A stretch of 64,000 bases of DNA from Actinomadura barringtoniae (GTDB taxonomy: Bacteria; Actinomycetota; Actinomycetes; Streptosporangiales; Streptosporangiaceae), in assembly GCF_017573505.1 (NCBI RefSeq), contig NZ_JAGEOJ010000009.1, forward strand, positions 124,001-188,000. The letters are read 5' to 3'. Below are positions 1 through 7,649 of this stretch, one piece after another. The notes beneath the pieces were generated by a model. The model worked only from the letters and a program-made list of their open reading frames with translations, was not told the DNA's origin and did no database searches. The first letter of the stretch is position 1. Each line of letters starts with the position of its first letter. Both the position numbers and the translations under genes were made by a program.

Positions 1-1
1 C

Positions 2-532
2 ATGGAGAGCGCGCCGTTCGTCGTCGCGCACGCCTCCAGCCGCGACTCGTCGGTGTTCGACAACGGGCTGGGCCTGGAGGCCACCGACTGGATCGCCGAC
101 GGCACGCTCAGGGCGCTCACGCAGACGCGCCGGTCCGCCGAGCGCACCGGGCTGCCGCTCACGCCCGCCATCGACCACCTGAGCCTCACCGGTCCGCAGG
201 GCGGCGCGTCGCTGGAGGACATGGTGTCCCGTACCGAGCGCGGGCTGCTGCTCACATGCCTGTGGTACATCCGCGAGGTCGACCCGCAGAGCCTGCTGCT
301 CACCGGCCTCACCCGCGACGGCGTCTACCTCGTCGAGAACGGCGAGGTCGTCGGCGAGGTCAACAACTTCCGGTTCAACGAGAGCCCGGTCGACCTGCTG
401 TCGCGGCTGACCGAGGTCGGCGCGACCGGGCCGACGCTGCCGCGCGAGTGGTCGGACTACTTCACCCGCTCGGCGATGCCGCCCGTACGGGTGGCCGACT
501 TCAACATGTCGACGGTCTCACAGGCCTCCTGA
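2..532 (+). CDS. TldD/PmbA-family protein, C-terminal part (5' truncated by window)
   Basis: This is the last 176 residues of a TldD/TldE (PmbA) family protein, whose members are usually about 450 residues. The family forms TldD-TldE metalloprotease complexes that trim unfolded peptides and some modified peptides. The segment shows the family C-terminal beta-rich core: GLLLTCLWYIREVDP followed by LTGLTRDGVYLVENGEVV and NNFRFNES. No HExxH zinc motif is visible in this part, so TldD and TldE cannot be separated here. The Met at base 2 is probably internal and the true start lies upstream of the window. A strong hairpin follows the stop. Confidence 0.85.
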   Translation: MESAPFVVAHASSRDSSVFDNGLGLEATDWIADGTLRALTQTRRSAERTGLPLTPAIDHLSLTGPQGGASLEDMVSRTERGLLLTCLWYIREVDPQSLLLTGLTRDGVYLVENGEVVGEVNNFRFNESPVDLLSRLTEVGATGPTLPREWSDYFTRSAMPPVRVADFNMSTVSQAS

Positions 533-555
533 CGCGACGGGAGCGGCGAAGCCGC

Positions 556-589
556 CTGAGGGGCGAGACCGGACGGTCTCGCCCCTCAG
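556..589. terminator. Bidirectional hairpin between tldD/E-like gene and dodecin
   Basis: A perfect 15-bp stem (556-570 with 575-589) closes on a GGAC tetraloop, 23 bases after the stop of the upstream gene and before the convergent dodecin stop. There is no U-tract, which is common in high-GC actinobacteria. Its position between converging genes suggests it ends transcripts from both sides. Confidence 0.75.
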
Positions 590-629
590 CGTGCGTCTCA
601 GCGGGCGCTCAGGCGCCTGCCTGCGCGCC

Positions 630-842
630 CTAGGCGTCTTCCAGCCGGAAGCCGACCTTCATGCCCACCTGAAAGTGGGCCACCTCGCCGTCCTCGATCT
701 GGCCCCGCACCTCGGTCAGCTCGAACCAGTCCAGATGCCGCAGGGTCTGCGAGGCTCGCCTGACCCCGTTCCGTACGGCCTGCTCGATCGAGTCGGGCGA
801 GGTCCCGACGATCTCGGTCACGCGGTAGGTGCGATCGGACAT
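630..842 (-). CDS. Dodecin family flavin-binding protein
   Basis: A 70-residue protein with the whole dodecin fold pattern: RVTEIVGTSPDSIEQAVRNG, a tryptophan in HLDWFELTEVRG, and a C-terminal VGMKVGFRLE strand. Dodecins are cytosolic dodecamers that store riboflavin/FMN or coenzyme A, and the tryptophan stacks on the flavin. Two ATG codons are adjacent. The second (842) is chosen because GGAGG lies five bases upstream, while the first leaves only one base. The gene converges on the TldD/E-like gene across a strong hairpin. Confidence 0.88.
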   Translation of the reverse strand: MSDRTYRVTEIVGTSPDSIEQAVRNGVRRASQTLRHLDWFELTEVRGQIEDGEVAHFQVGMKVGFRLEDA

Positions 843-893
843 CATGCCCTCCCTGGTGTCGCCAGTCAGCCCCCATGGGCTTACCGTGGAAGT

Positions 894-1223
894 GTGAAGG
901 TCAATCCCCGCAGGCAGGCCGAGGTCTACACGGTCACCAACGCACCGCGTCCCATGTCGGAGGACATCGGCTACCGGCAGCGGCGCTATCTGATCTCCAT
1001 GGGGATCCGTACGGTCTGCTTCATCGGCTCGGTCATCACCGCGATGGCCGGGGCCCCGCTGTGGATCGTCGGGCTGATGGTCGTGGGAGCCCTGTTCCTC
1101 CCCTACATCAGCGTGATCTTCGCCAACGGAGGTCGCGAGCCCACGCCCACCGCACGGTACGGCGACCCGGTTAGCCCGCACCACAAGCAGATTTCCGGAC
1201 AGGGTCCAGAAATCGGGTCGTGA
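894..1223 (+). CDS. DUF3099 small membrane protein
   Basis: A 109-residue protein with two membrane segments (about residues 38-56 and 58-78) and the DUF3099 pattern SEDIGYRQRRYLISMGIRTVCF followed by LFLPYISVIFANG. The family is actinobacterial and of unknown function. The GTG at 894 is chosen because the reading frame matches the family from there; no good ribosome binding site is visible, and an ATG at 954 is possible. A second DUF3099 gene lies at 58438. Confidence 0.78.
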   Translation: MKVNPRRQAEVYTVTNAPRPMSEDIGYRQRRYLISMGIRTVCFIGSVITAMAGAPLWIVGLMVVGALFLPYISVIFANGGREPTPTARYGDPVSPHHKQISGQGPEIGS

Positions 1224-1230
1224 CTTTCTC

Positions 1231-1262
1231 TTGACTAACCGCAGGGGGTTTCGGTGTACGAT
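1231..1262 (+). promoter_or_regulatory. Possible promoter for the C-loop hairpin RNA
   Basis: TTGACT at 1231-1236 and TACGAT at 1257-1262 resemble -35 and -10 boxes. The spacer is 20 bases, longer than usual, so the -35 assignment is weak. The -10 box would place the transcript start at about 1269, right where the first hairpin begins. Confidence 0.4.
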
Positions 1263-1269
1263 TTGTACC

Positions 1270-1380
1270 GGCGCTCTGGTCCCCCGTCGGAGCGCCCGTG
1301 CCGGTGTTCCGGGCCCCCGTCGGAACACCGATGATGCGACGCCGGGTGGATTGCCCCCGTATCCACCCGGCGTCGCTTTC
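1270..1380 (+). ncRNA. Three-hairpin small RNA with CCCCCGT loops (6C-like)
   Basis: Three hairpins follow one another. The first has a 7-bp stem (1270-1276/1290-1296), the second a 9-bp stem (1302-1310/1322-1330) and the third a 16-bp stem (1336-1351/1361-1376). Stem sequences are unrelated, yet every loop contains exactly CCCCCGT, at 1281, 1314 and 1354. The last hairpin runs into TTTCAATTT, as in an intrinsic terminator. Actinobacteria carry a known RNA class, 6C RNA, defined by stem-loops with runs of about six cytosines. This locus fits the idea but has three loops with five cytosines each, so it is either a variant or a separate class. No open reading frame explains the pattern. Confidence 0.65.
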
Positions 1381-1831
1381 AATTTCCGGGACTTTTCCCT
1401 CCCCCTCTGAGCGACTCCCTGCCGGGCGCGTGGCCGCCCCCGGCCATCCGGATCCGCCCGAGGTCTCCGCAAGCCCCACAGTCGCGTTCAGGCGCTCTCC
1501 AGGTCACCTTCAGGCTTGATGCCGGGCCACCTGCCGCCGGACGCCCGCTCGCCGCTGACGCCGCCCATGCCGGCGCGGCCGCGTTGAACGGGCCAGCCCC
1601 TTCATCCCGTACGGGTGTTGACAAGGCTCTGAGGTGGCCTCGTCCGGCCATGGACCGAAATCGAGAACGCGCCGTCACGACACGCGAGTCAGGCAACTCT
1701 CACAATTGGAGCATTCCGCTTGACGCCCGCGGGGAGTGAGACGAGCATCACACATGCGCCCTGAGACAGACCGAGCGTCTGTCTCACTCGTCCGCCACAT
1801 GTGATCCCGCGAGCCGGAACGGAGATCGGCG
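1381..1831. other. Intergenic region without a supported gene
   Basis: This 450-base stretch lies between the hairpin RNA and the vWA protein. The open frames here show no family features. It holds one clear structure, the palindrome at 1762-1786, and presumably the promoter of the downstream gene; I could not place that promoter confidently. Confidence 0.6.
1762..1786. repeat. Perfect inverted repeat upstream of vWA gene
   Basis: TGAGACAGAC (1762-1771) and GTCTGTCTCA (1777-1786) form a perfect 10-bp inverted repeat with a 5-base centre, 45 bases before the ATG at 1832. It could be a repressor operator or a 5'-leader hairpin. Partial flanking repeats (TCACACATG and CATGTGA) surround it. Confidence 0.6.
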
Positions 1832-3955
1832 ATGAGCGACCACAGCGACGTGCCGGAGTGGGTGCCCGAGCGTCCGGCGGACTCCGGCGGCCCGAGCACC
1901 CCCCGCATGTTCATGGGCGCCTCCGACGCCGGTGGCGGCCGCCCGCCACGCCCCTCCCGGCCCGATTCCGCCGCGGGCCCGGGCGCTCCTCCCCCGCCGG
2001 TGCCGGGCTCCTGGCCCGGCCCCCGCCCCGGCCCCGGAACCAACCCCACGCACGGAACCAACCCGGCGCACGGAACCGGCCCCGGCCACGGGAGCCACCC
2101 CGGACGCGTGACCAACCCTGGTCACGGCACCCACCCCGGGCACGGGTCCCACGCGGCGCACGGAGGTCACGGGGGCCACGGCGGCGGCAGGCACAGCGGC
2201 GGTACCAGGCCGCCCTCTCCCCCGCGCGGCCGGCGGCGGACGATCCTGCTCGGCCCGATGGCGGCCGCCGTCGCCCTGACGGTCCTGGTGGGCCTCGGCA
2301 TCTACACCTTCGCCGGACGTGGCGGCTGCGGTGGCGACGGCTCGATCACGCTGAACGTGTCCGCGGCACCCGACGTCGCGCCCGCGGTCACCAAGGCGGC
2401 GGAACGCCTGAACGGCGCCCGGCGCAAGAGCGGCGGCAAGTGCGTGCGCGCCGTGGTCACGGCGACCGATCCGGCGGCGGTCTCGACGCTGCTGTCGGGA
2501 CGCGGCGTCGCCGGCGTGACCCGGCGGCCGGATATTTGGATTCCGGATTCCTCGCTGTGGATCGGTCCGGCCGAGTCGGACGCCAAGGGCGGCGCCAGTG
2601 GCGCACATCTCGTGCGGCGCGGGTCGCTGGCCACCAGCCCGCTCGTCGTGGCCGTTCCGCGCACGCTGGCCGCGCACCTGCAGGCCCAGGGCACGGCGCC
2701 GTCGTGGAGCGCTCTGCTCAAGGCGGCCAGCCCGACCGAGGAGGCCGGGACGGACGACCAGAGCCCCATCCCGGCGGGGCAGCTCAGGCTGCAGGTGCCC
2801 GACCCCAACCGTTCGGCGGTCGGCATGGGCACCCTGCTGCTGGCCGACCAGCTGCTGGGCGGCGACGGCGCGGGGCAGACGACCTTCACCGGGCTCGTGC
2901 GGACCGTACGGGAGGGCATCACGCCTTCGGTCCAGGCCGAGTTCACCTCGTTCAGGAAGGACAGGCAGGGCCGCTACCCGATCGCGCTCGCCCCTGAGCA
3001 GGCGGTGTACGCCTACAACGCGCGCGGCCCGGCCGAGCCCGCGATCGCGCTCTATCCGTCCGAGGGCACGTTCATGCTCGACCACCCCTACCTGCGGGTG
3101 GGGTTGAACGGCGACAAGGCCGGCGCGAGCGGCCTGTTCGAGACGGCGATGACCGACAAGGCGACCCAGGACGACGTCCGGCGGCTCGGCTTCCGTTCGC
3201 CCGAGGGCAACGCCCCCGCCGCGTTCGGCAGCGCGACCGGGGTCACCTCCAAGCTCCCCCGCGCGCTTCCCCTGCCGACGCCCGCGCAGGTGCAGCAGAC
3301 CCTCCAGGCGTGGGCCCGGCTGTCGCTGAGCATCCGCATGCTCAGCATCATCGACGTGTCGGCTTCCATGCAGGACACGGTCGCGCCCGGCACCACCCGG
3401 CTGCAGTCGACCATCCGCACGGCGCAGGGCGGGCTGTCGCTGCTGCCCGACGACACCGAGCTCGGCCAGTGGATCTTCTCGACCAAGCTCCAGGGCGACC
3501 AGGACTGGCGCCAGCTGGTCAGCGTCGGGCCGCTCGGCGAACGGCTCGGCTCGGCCACCCGGCGCCAGCTCGTGCTGACCGCGTTCGCGCAGATGCGCCC
3601 GAAGCCGCACGGCGACACGGGTCTGTACGACACGATCCTGGCCGCCTTCAGGGAGATGAAGCGGTCCTACAAGCCCGAGTTCGTCAACTCGATCCTACTG
3701 TGGACCGACGGCAAGAACGACGACCCGGGCGGGCCGAGCCTGGAGGCGACGCTGGCGGCGCTGCGCCGCGAGTACGACCCGGACCGCCCGGTGATGGTCT
3801 TCATGTTCGGCTACGGCAAGGGCGTCGACGTCTCCGAGCTGCGGCAGATCGCCGACGCGACTCACGGGGACACGATGGTCGCCAACACCCCCGCCGAGGT
3901 GCAGAAGTTCTTCCTGCAGGCCGTGTCGCGCCGGGTGTGCGCGCCCAACTGCTGA
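1832..3955 (+). CDS. Membrane-anchored solute-binding and vWA domain protein
   Basis: 707 residues. The N-terminal 120 are cytoplasmic and low in complexity, with repeated Gly/His/Pro/Asn units such as GTNPAHGT and HPGHGSH. A single membrane helix follows (about 136-160). The outside portion starts with a region like a type 2 periplasmic solute-binding domain (roughly 170-480) and ends with a von Willebrand factor A domain whose metal site DVSAS begins near residue 507, followed by a typical LLWTDGKND motif. Such proteins are common in actinomycetes, where they are presumed cell-surface ligand-binding or adhesion proteins; the ligand is unknown. The ATG at 1832 is supported by the upstream GGAG. 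Confidence 0.82.
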   Translation: MSDHSDVPEWVPERPADSGGPSTPRMFMGASDAGGGRPPRPSRPDSAAGPGAPPPPVPGSWPGPRPGPGTNPTHGTNPAHGTGPGHGSHPGRVTNPGHGTHPGHGSHAAHGGHGGHGGGRHSGGTRPPSPPRGRRRTILLGPMAAAVALTVLVGLGIYTFAGRGGCGGDGSITLNVSAAPDVAPAVTKAAERLNGARRKSGGKCVRAVVTATDPAAVSTLLSGRGVAGVTRRPDIWIPDSSLWIGPAESDAKGGASGAHLVRRGSLATSPLVVAVPRTLAAHLQAQGTAPSWSALLKAASPTEEAGTDDQSPIPAGQLRLQVPDPNRSAVGMGTLLLADQLLGGDGAGQTTFTGLVRTVREGITPSVQAEFTSFRKDRQGRYPIALAPEQAVYAYNARGPAEPAIALYPSEGTFMLDHPYLRVGLNGDKAGASGLFETAMTDKATQDDVRRLGFRSPEGNAPAAFGSATGVTSKLPRALPLPTPAQVQQTLQAWARLSLSIRMLSIIDVSASMQDTVAPGTTRLQSTIRTAQGGLSLLPDDTELGQWIFSTKLQGDQDWRQLVSVGPLGERLGSATRRQLVLTAFAQMRPKPHGDTGLYDTILAAFREMKRSYKPEFVNSILLWTDGKNDDPGGPSLEATLAALRREYDPDRPVMVFMFGYGKGVDVSELRQIADATHGDTMVANTPAEVQKFFLQAVSRRVCAPNC

Positions 3956-3983
3956 CGGAGCAGGTTGAGCAGGGCAGGTCAGG

Positions 3984-4411
3984 TCAGGGCTTCATCGGCC
4001 ATTCGGTGTCCAGGACGTGCGGCAGGCCCATGCGGTAGCGGTCGCGGTCGAGCCGCTTGGCGTCGTCGAACGCGGGCGGCGACCACAGGCCCTCGATGGT
4101 CGCCTTCTGGGCCGTGTGGCCGGAGGCGTCCAGCAGCGCGTTGGCGGCCTGGCGCCCGCCCTCGTTGGCGGTCTCCATCGTCGACACGTACAGCGCGGTC
4201 CGCACCCAGGGGTGGACTGCCTGGCGGTCTTCTTGCTGAACATCCCCGGGCTGTTCCAGTCGGAGATGATCGTGGAGAGGTTGTCCTTGACCGTGCCGTC
4301 GCCGTAGGTGGCGAAGTCGCGGCTTCAGAACTGCGCCTGGCTGATCGAGGTGATGGCCCAGGTGGAGTCCCAGTAGTTGACGTGCCCGGGCGTGAGCGGC
4401 AGCTCCTTATT
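3984..4411 (-). pseudogene. Decayed FAD-dependent oxidoreductase (amine oxidase/phytoene desaturase-like)
   Basis: The reverse strand reads like the C-terminal part of a flavin oxidoreductase. First comes ELPLTPGHVNYWDSTWAITSISQAQF, then a stop (TGA), then DFATYGDGTVKDNLSTIISDWNSPG. A frame change near 4210 follows, apparently together with a loss of internal sequence. It then resumes with VRTALYVSTMETANEGG and RQAANALLDASG, the flavin-binding C-terminal motif of this family, and a normal stop. The N-terminal two thirds are absent. An in-frame stop, a frameshift, an internal gap and 5' loss together show a dead gene. The TGA stands where relatives have tryptophan (from memory), so it looks like a TGG-to-TGA mutation. 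Confidence 0.65.
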
Positions 4412-4490
4412 CCTGTGACCCACGACACTAGACGCTTATTGGCGCTGCGCCAAGAAGAGGGGTGAGGTTCGTGGCACCCGGACTGGAAAT

Positions 4491-4507
4491 CTAGAATCGG
4501 ATTCGAG
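4491..4507. promoter_or_regulatory. Palindromic operator GAATC-G-GATTC upstream of acyl-CoA dehydrogenase
   Basis: GAATCGGATTC (4494-4504) is a perfect 5+1+5 palindrome, flanked by CT and AG that extend the symmetry. It lies 38 bases before the GTG start of the acyl-CoA dehydrogenase. A second copy with T at the centre occurs at 23497-23507, upstream of another acyl-CoA-related locus. A TetR-type operator is the likely meaning. Confidence 0.5.
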
Positions 4508-4542
4508 AATGATGGGGAGTCGTCGAGAGAGGGAGCGGGGCC

Positions 4543-5694
4543 GTGCGCCGTACCGTGTTCAATGAGGACCATGAGGCGTTCCGGGAGACCATCCGGGACT
4601 TCGTCGCGGCCGAGGTGGTGCCGCAGTTCCCCGAGTGGGAAGAGGCGGGTCACCCGCCCCGGGACTTCTACAACAAGCTCGGCGAGCTGGGCGTCTTCGG
4701 CATCACGGTGCCCGAGGAGTACGGCGGCGCCGGCGAGACCAGCTTCAAGTACGCCGCCGTCATCTCCGAGGAGTGCGCCAAGCAGGGCGTGAACTTCGGC
4801 GCGACGACCGTGCACGTCAACCTCGTGCTGCCCTACCTGCTCGCCTACGGATCGGAGGAGCAGAAGAAGCGCTGGCTGCCCGACTTCATCTCCGGCGACA
4901 TGATGACCGCCATCGCGATGACCGAGCCCGGCACCGGCTCTGACCTGGCGGGCATGACCACCACGGCCAGGCTCGACGGCGACCACTACGTGCTGAACGG
5001 CGCCAAGACGTTCATCACCGGCGGCGTGCTCGCCGACATGGTGCTGGTCGTCGCCCGCACCTCCCCCGCCACGGCCGAGAACCGCCGCGCGGGCCTGTCG
5101 ATCCTGTGCGTGGACACCAAGAGCGACGGCTACGAGGTCGGCCGCAAGCTGCAGAAGATCGGCCTGCGCACCTCCGACACCGCCGAGCTGTCGTTCACCG
5201 ACGTCCGCGTGCCGGTGGAGAACCTGCTCGGCGAGGAGGGCAGGGGCTTCGACTACCTGACCCACAACCTGGCCGAGGAGCGCCTGGCCATCGCGGTCCA
5301 GTCCTACGCCTCCGCGGCCGCCGCCGTCGGCTTCGCCGTCCAGTACGTCAAGGACCGCCAGGTCTTCGGCAAGCCGGTGTCCTCGTTCCAGAACACCAAG
5401 TTCGTGCTCGCCGAGTGCGAGACCGAGGTCGAGGCGGCCCGTTCCTTCGTCGACCGCGCCATGGACGCGCACGACCTGGGCGAGCTCACGCCCGCCGACG
5501 CCGCCAAGGTCAAGCTGTTCGCGACCGAGGTGCAGGCCCGCGTCGTGGACAAGTGCCTGCAACTGCACGGCGGCTACGGCTACATCCTGGAGTACCCGAT
5601 CGCCCGCCTGTACACCGACGCCCGCGTCACCCGCATCTACGGCGGCACCAGCGAGGTCCTGAAGACCATCATCGCCAAGCAGATCGGCGTCTGA
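4543..5694 (+). CDS. Acyl-CoA dehydrogenase
   Basis: 383 residues, the usual size. It oxidises an acyl-CoA to the 2,3-enoyl-CoA with FAD, passing electrons to an electron-transfer flavoprotein. Visible family motifs are AMTEPGTGSDLAGM, the QVFGKPVSSFQNTKF helix, LQLHGGYGYILEYPIARLYTDARV and the C-terminal RIYGGTSEVLK. Gly-Gly rather than Glu-Gly before TSE points to the long-chain/isovaleryl-CoA subgroup, where the catalytic Glu sits in helix G; the candidate is Glu246 in LAEERLA. The GTG start at 4543 follows GGGAGCGGGG. It forms an apparent operon with the SDR gene 43 bases downstream. Substrate unknown. Confidence 0.9.
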   Translation: MRRTVFNEDHEAFRETIRDFVAAEVVPQFPEWEEAGHPPRDFYNKLGELGVFGITVPEEYGGAGETSFKYAAVISEECAKQGVNFGATTVHVNLVLPYLLAYGSEEQKKRWLPDFISGDMMTAIAMTEPGTGSDLAGMTTTARLDGDHYVLNGAKTFITGGVLADMVLVVARTSPATAENRRAGLSILCVDTKSDGYEVGRKLQKIGLRTSDTAELSFTDVRVPVENLLGEEGRGFDYLTHNLAEERLAIAVQSYASAAAAVGFAVQYVKDRQVFGKPVSSFQNTKFVLAECETEVEAARSFVDRAMDAHDLGELTPADAAKVKLFATEVQARVVDKCLQLHGGYGYILEYPIARLYTDARVTRIYGGTSEVLKTIIAKQIGV

Positions 5695-5737
5695 GCCCCG
5701 CCCCGAACCCCATCCGACATCCCCGGAAGGAACGGAC

Positions 5738-6493
5738 ATGACCGAGACCAGGGTCGCCATCGTCACCGGAGCGGCGCGCGGCATCGGCGCCGCCACGGCC
5801 GTACGGCTCGCGCGGGAGGGGTTCGCGGTCGCCGTGTGCGACCTCGACGAGGCCTCCTGCGGGGCGACCGTCCAGGCCATCGAGAAGAACGGCGGCCGCG
5901 CGCTGGCCGTCGGCGTGGACGTGGCCGACGCGGCCCTGGTGGAGGCGGCGGTGGCACGGGTCGCCGCCGAACTGGGCCCGCCGGTGGTGCTGGTCAACAA
6001 CGCCGGCATCATCCGCGACAACCTGCTCTTCAAGATGTCCGACGACGACTGGGACTCGGTCATGTCGGTCCACCTGCGCGGCGCGTTCCTCATGAGCCGC
6101 GCCGCGCAGGCGCACATGACACAGCAGGGCTGGGGCCGCATCGTCAACCTGTCGTCGGTGTCGGCGCTGGGCAACCGCGGCCAGGTCAACTACTCGGCGG
6201 CCAAGGCGGGCCTGCAGGGCTTCACCAAGACCCTGGCGATCGAGCTCGGGCGGTACGGGGTGACCGCCAACGCCATCGCGCCCGGGTTCATCGCCACCGA
6301 GATGACGGCGGCGACCGCGGCCCGCATGGGCGTGGACTTCGAGGACTTCAAGGCGGCCGCCGCCAAGGAGATCCCGGTGCGCCGGGTGGGCGTCCCCGAG
6401 GACATCGCCGGAACGGTGGCGTTCCTGGTCAGCGACGACGCCTCGTTCGTCACCGGCCAGGTCATCTACGTCGCGGGCGGCCCGCGCGCCTGA
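5738..6493 (+). CDS. SDR family 3-oxoacyl-[ACP]/acyl-CoA reductase
   Basis: 251 residues with the classical short-chain dehydrogenase layout: nucleotide-binding TGAARGIG near residue 9, NNAG at about 88-91, catalytic Ser in NLSSVSALG, and Tyr152/Lys156 in YSAAK. The closing GQVIYVAGGPRA resembles FabG proteins. It is likely NAD(P)H-dependent and acts on 3-oxo or 3-hydroxyacyl thioesters. It follows the acyl-CoA dehydrogenase with AAGGAA before the ATG, so it may catalyse a later step of the same beta-oxidation-type route rather than fatty acid synthesis. Confidence 0.88.
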   Translation: MTETRVAIVTGAARGIGAATAVRLAREGFAVAVCDLDEASCGATVQAIEKNGGRALAVGVDVADAALVEAAVARVAAELGPPVVLVNNAGIIRDNLLFKMSDDDWDSVMSVHLRGAFLMSRAAQAHMTQQGWGRIVNLSSVSALGNRGQVNYSAAKAGLQGFTKTLAIELGRYGVTANAIAPGFIATEMTAATAARMGVDFEDFKAAAAKEIPVRRVGVPEDIAGTVAFLVSDDASFVTGQVIYVAGGPRA

Positions 6494-6505
6494 CCGGGCT
6501 CCGGC

Positions 6506-7609
6506 TCAGGGGCTGATCGCCAGGAACAGGAACGCGGCGAAGATGCTGAGGTGCACGCCGCTCTGGAGCAGGGTGGCGCGGCCGGGCACCACGGTCAGCG
6601 TGGAGACGCCGACGGTGAGGGCCAGCAGCACCATGTGGGTCGAGCCGAGGCCGAGCACCAGCGGGCCGCTCAGCCAGATCGAGGCGAGCGCGATGGTCGG
6701 GATGGTCAGCCCGATGCTGGCCATCGCCGACCCGAGCGCCAGGTTCAGGCTGGTCTGCACCCGGTCGCGCGCGGCGGCGTGCACGGCCGCGAGGGTCTCG
6801 GGCAGCAGCACCAGCAGGGCGATCACGACGCCGACCACGGCCTGCGGCAGGCCGGCGGCGGCGACGCCGCGTTCGATCACCGGCGACTCGACCTTGGCCA
6901 ATCCCACCACGCTGACCAGCGCGACCAGCAGCAGGCCGAGGCTGATCATCGTCGTGCGCATGGTCGGCCGCTCGGCGTGGCTGTCCTCGTCGACGATCTC
7001 GCCCTCGGTGGTCACCGGCAGGAAGTAGTCGCGGTGCCGGACCGTCTGGGTCAGCACGAACAGGCCGTACAGCACCAGGGACGCCACGGCGGCGAAGGCC
7101 AGCTGGGCCGGGGAGAAGGCCGGGCCCGGGCGGCTGGTCGTGAAGGTCGGCAGCACCAGGCACAGGGTGGCCAGGGTCGCGACGTTGGCCAGCGCGCCAC
7201 CGGTGCCCTCGGCGTTGAAGACCGCCACCCGGTGGCGCAGCGCGCTCACCAGCAGCGTGAGGCCGACGATCCCGTTGCACGTGATCATGACGGCGGCGAA
7301 GACGGTGTCGCGGGCCAGCGTCGCGGACTTGTCGCCTGACGAGGACACCATCATGCTCACGATCAGCGCGACCTCGATCACCGTGACCGCGACGGCCAGC
7401 ACCAGCGAGCCGAACGGCTCGCCGACCCGGTGCGCCACCACCTCGGCGTGGTGGACGGCGGCCAGCACGGCGCCCGCGAGCAGCAGCGCGACGATGGTCA
7501 CCACCAGGGGTGCCAGCGAGCGCCCCCAGGTCAGCGCGAGGACCACGATCGCCACCGCCGGAACGAGCGTCGTCCACCGCCCTGCCCAGCGCCGTACGAG
7601 ATCGATCAT
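6506..7609 (-). CDS. chaA: Ca2+/H+ antiporter (ChaA/CaCA family)
   Basis: About 367 residues with around eleven membrane segments. Both family alpha-repeats are visible: GEPFGSLVLAVAVTVIEVAL near the N-terminus, and LLPETLAAVHAAARDRVQTS with LNLALGSAMASIGLT near the C-terminus. The acidic residues in these repeats bind the cation. It exports Ca2+ (or Na+/K+ in some relatives) in exchange for protons. A central hydrophilic loop carries GEIVDEDSHAERP. The ATG at 7609 is preferred over the GTG at 7615; neither has a clear ribosome binding site. It converges with the SDR gene. Confidence 0.88.
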   Translation of the reverse strand: MIDLVRRWAGRWTTLVPAVAIVVLALTWGRSLAPLVVTIVALLLAGAVLAAVHHAEVVAHRVGEPFGSLVLAVAVTVIEVALIVSMMVSSSGDKSATLARDTVFAAVMITCNGIVGLTLLVSALRHRVAVFNAEGTGGALANVATLATLCLVLPTFTTSRPGPAFSPAQLAFAAVASLVLYGLFVLTQTVRHRDYFLPVTTEGEIVDEDSHAERPTMRTTMISLGLLLVALVSVVGLAKVESPVIERGVAAAGLPQAVVGVVIALLVLLPETLAAVHAAARDRVQTSLNLALGSAMASIGLTIPTIALASIWLSGPLVLGLGSTHMVLLALTVGVSTLTVVPGRATLLQSGVHLSIFAAFLFLAISP

Positions 7610-7649
7610 GTACACAGTGTTGCCCCGGCGAGCCGCTTTCCCAACCTTC

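Noticed and set aside
4322..4326. In-frame TGA read as selenocysteine in the FAD oxidoreductase remnant
   Set aside because: Sec genes are in the window, but relatives seem to have Trp here, there is no SECIS-like hairpin I can point to, and the gene is also frameshifted and truncated.
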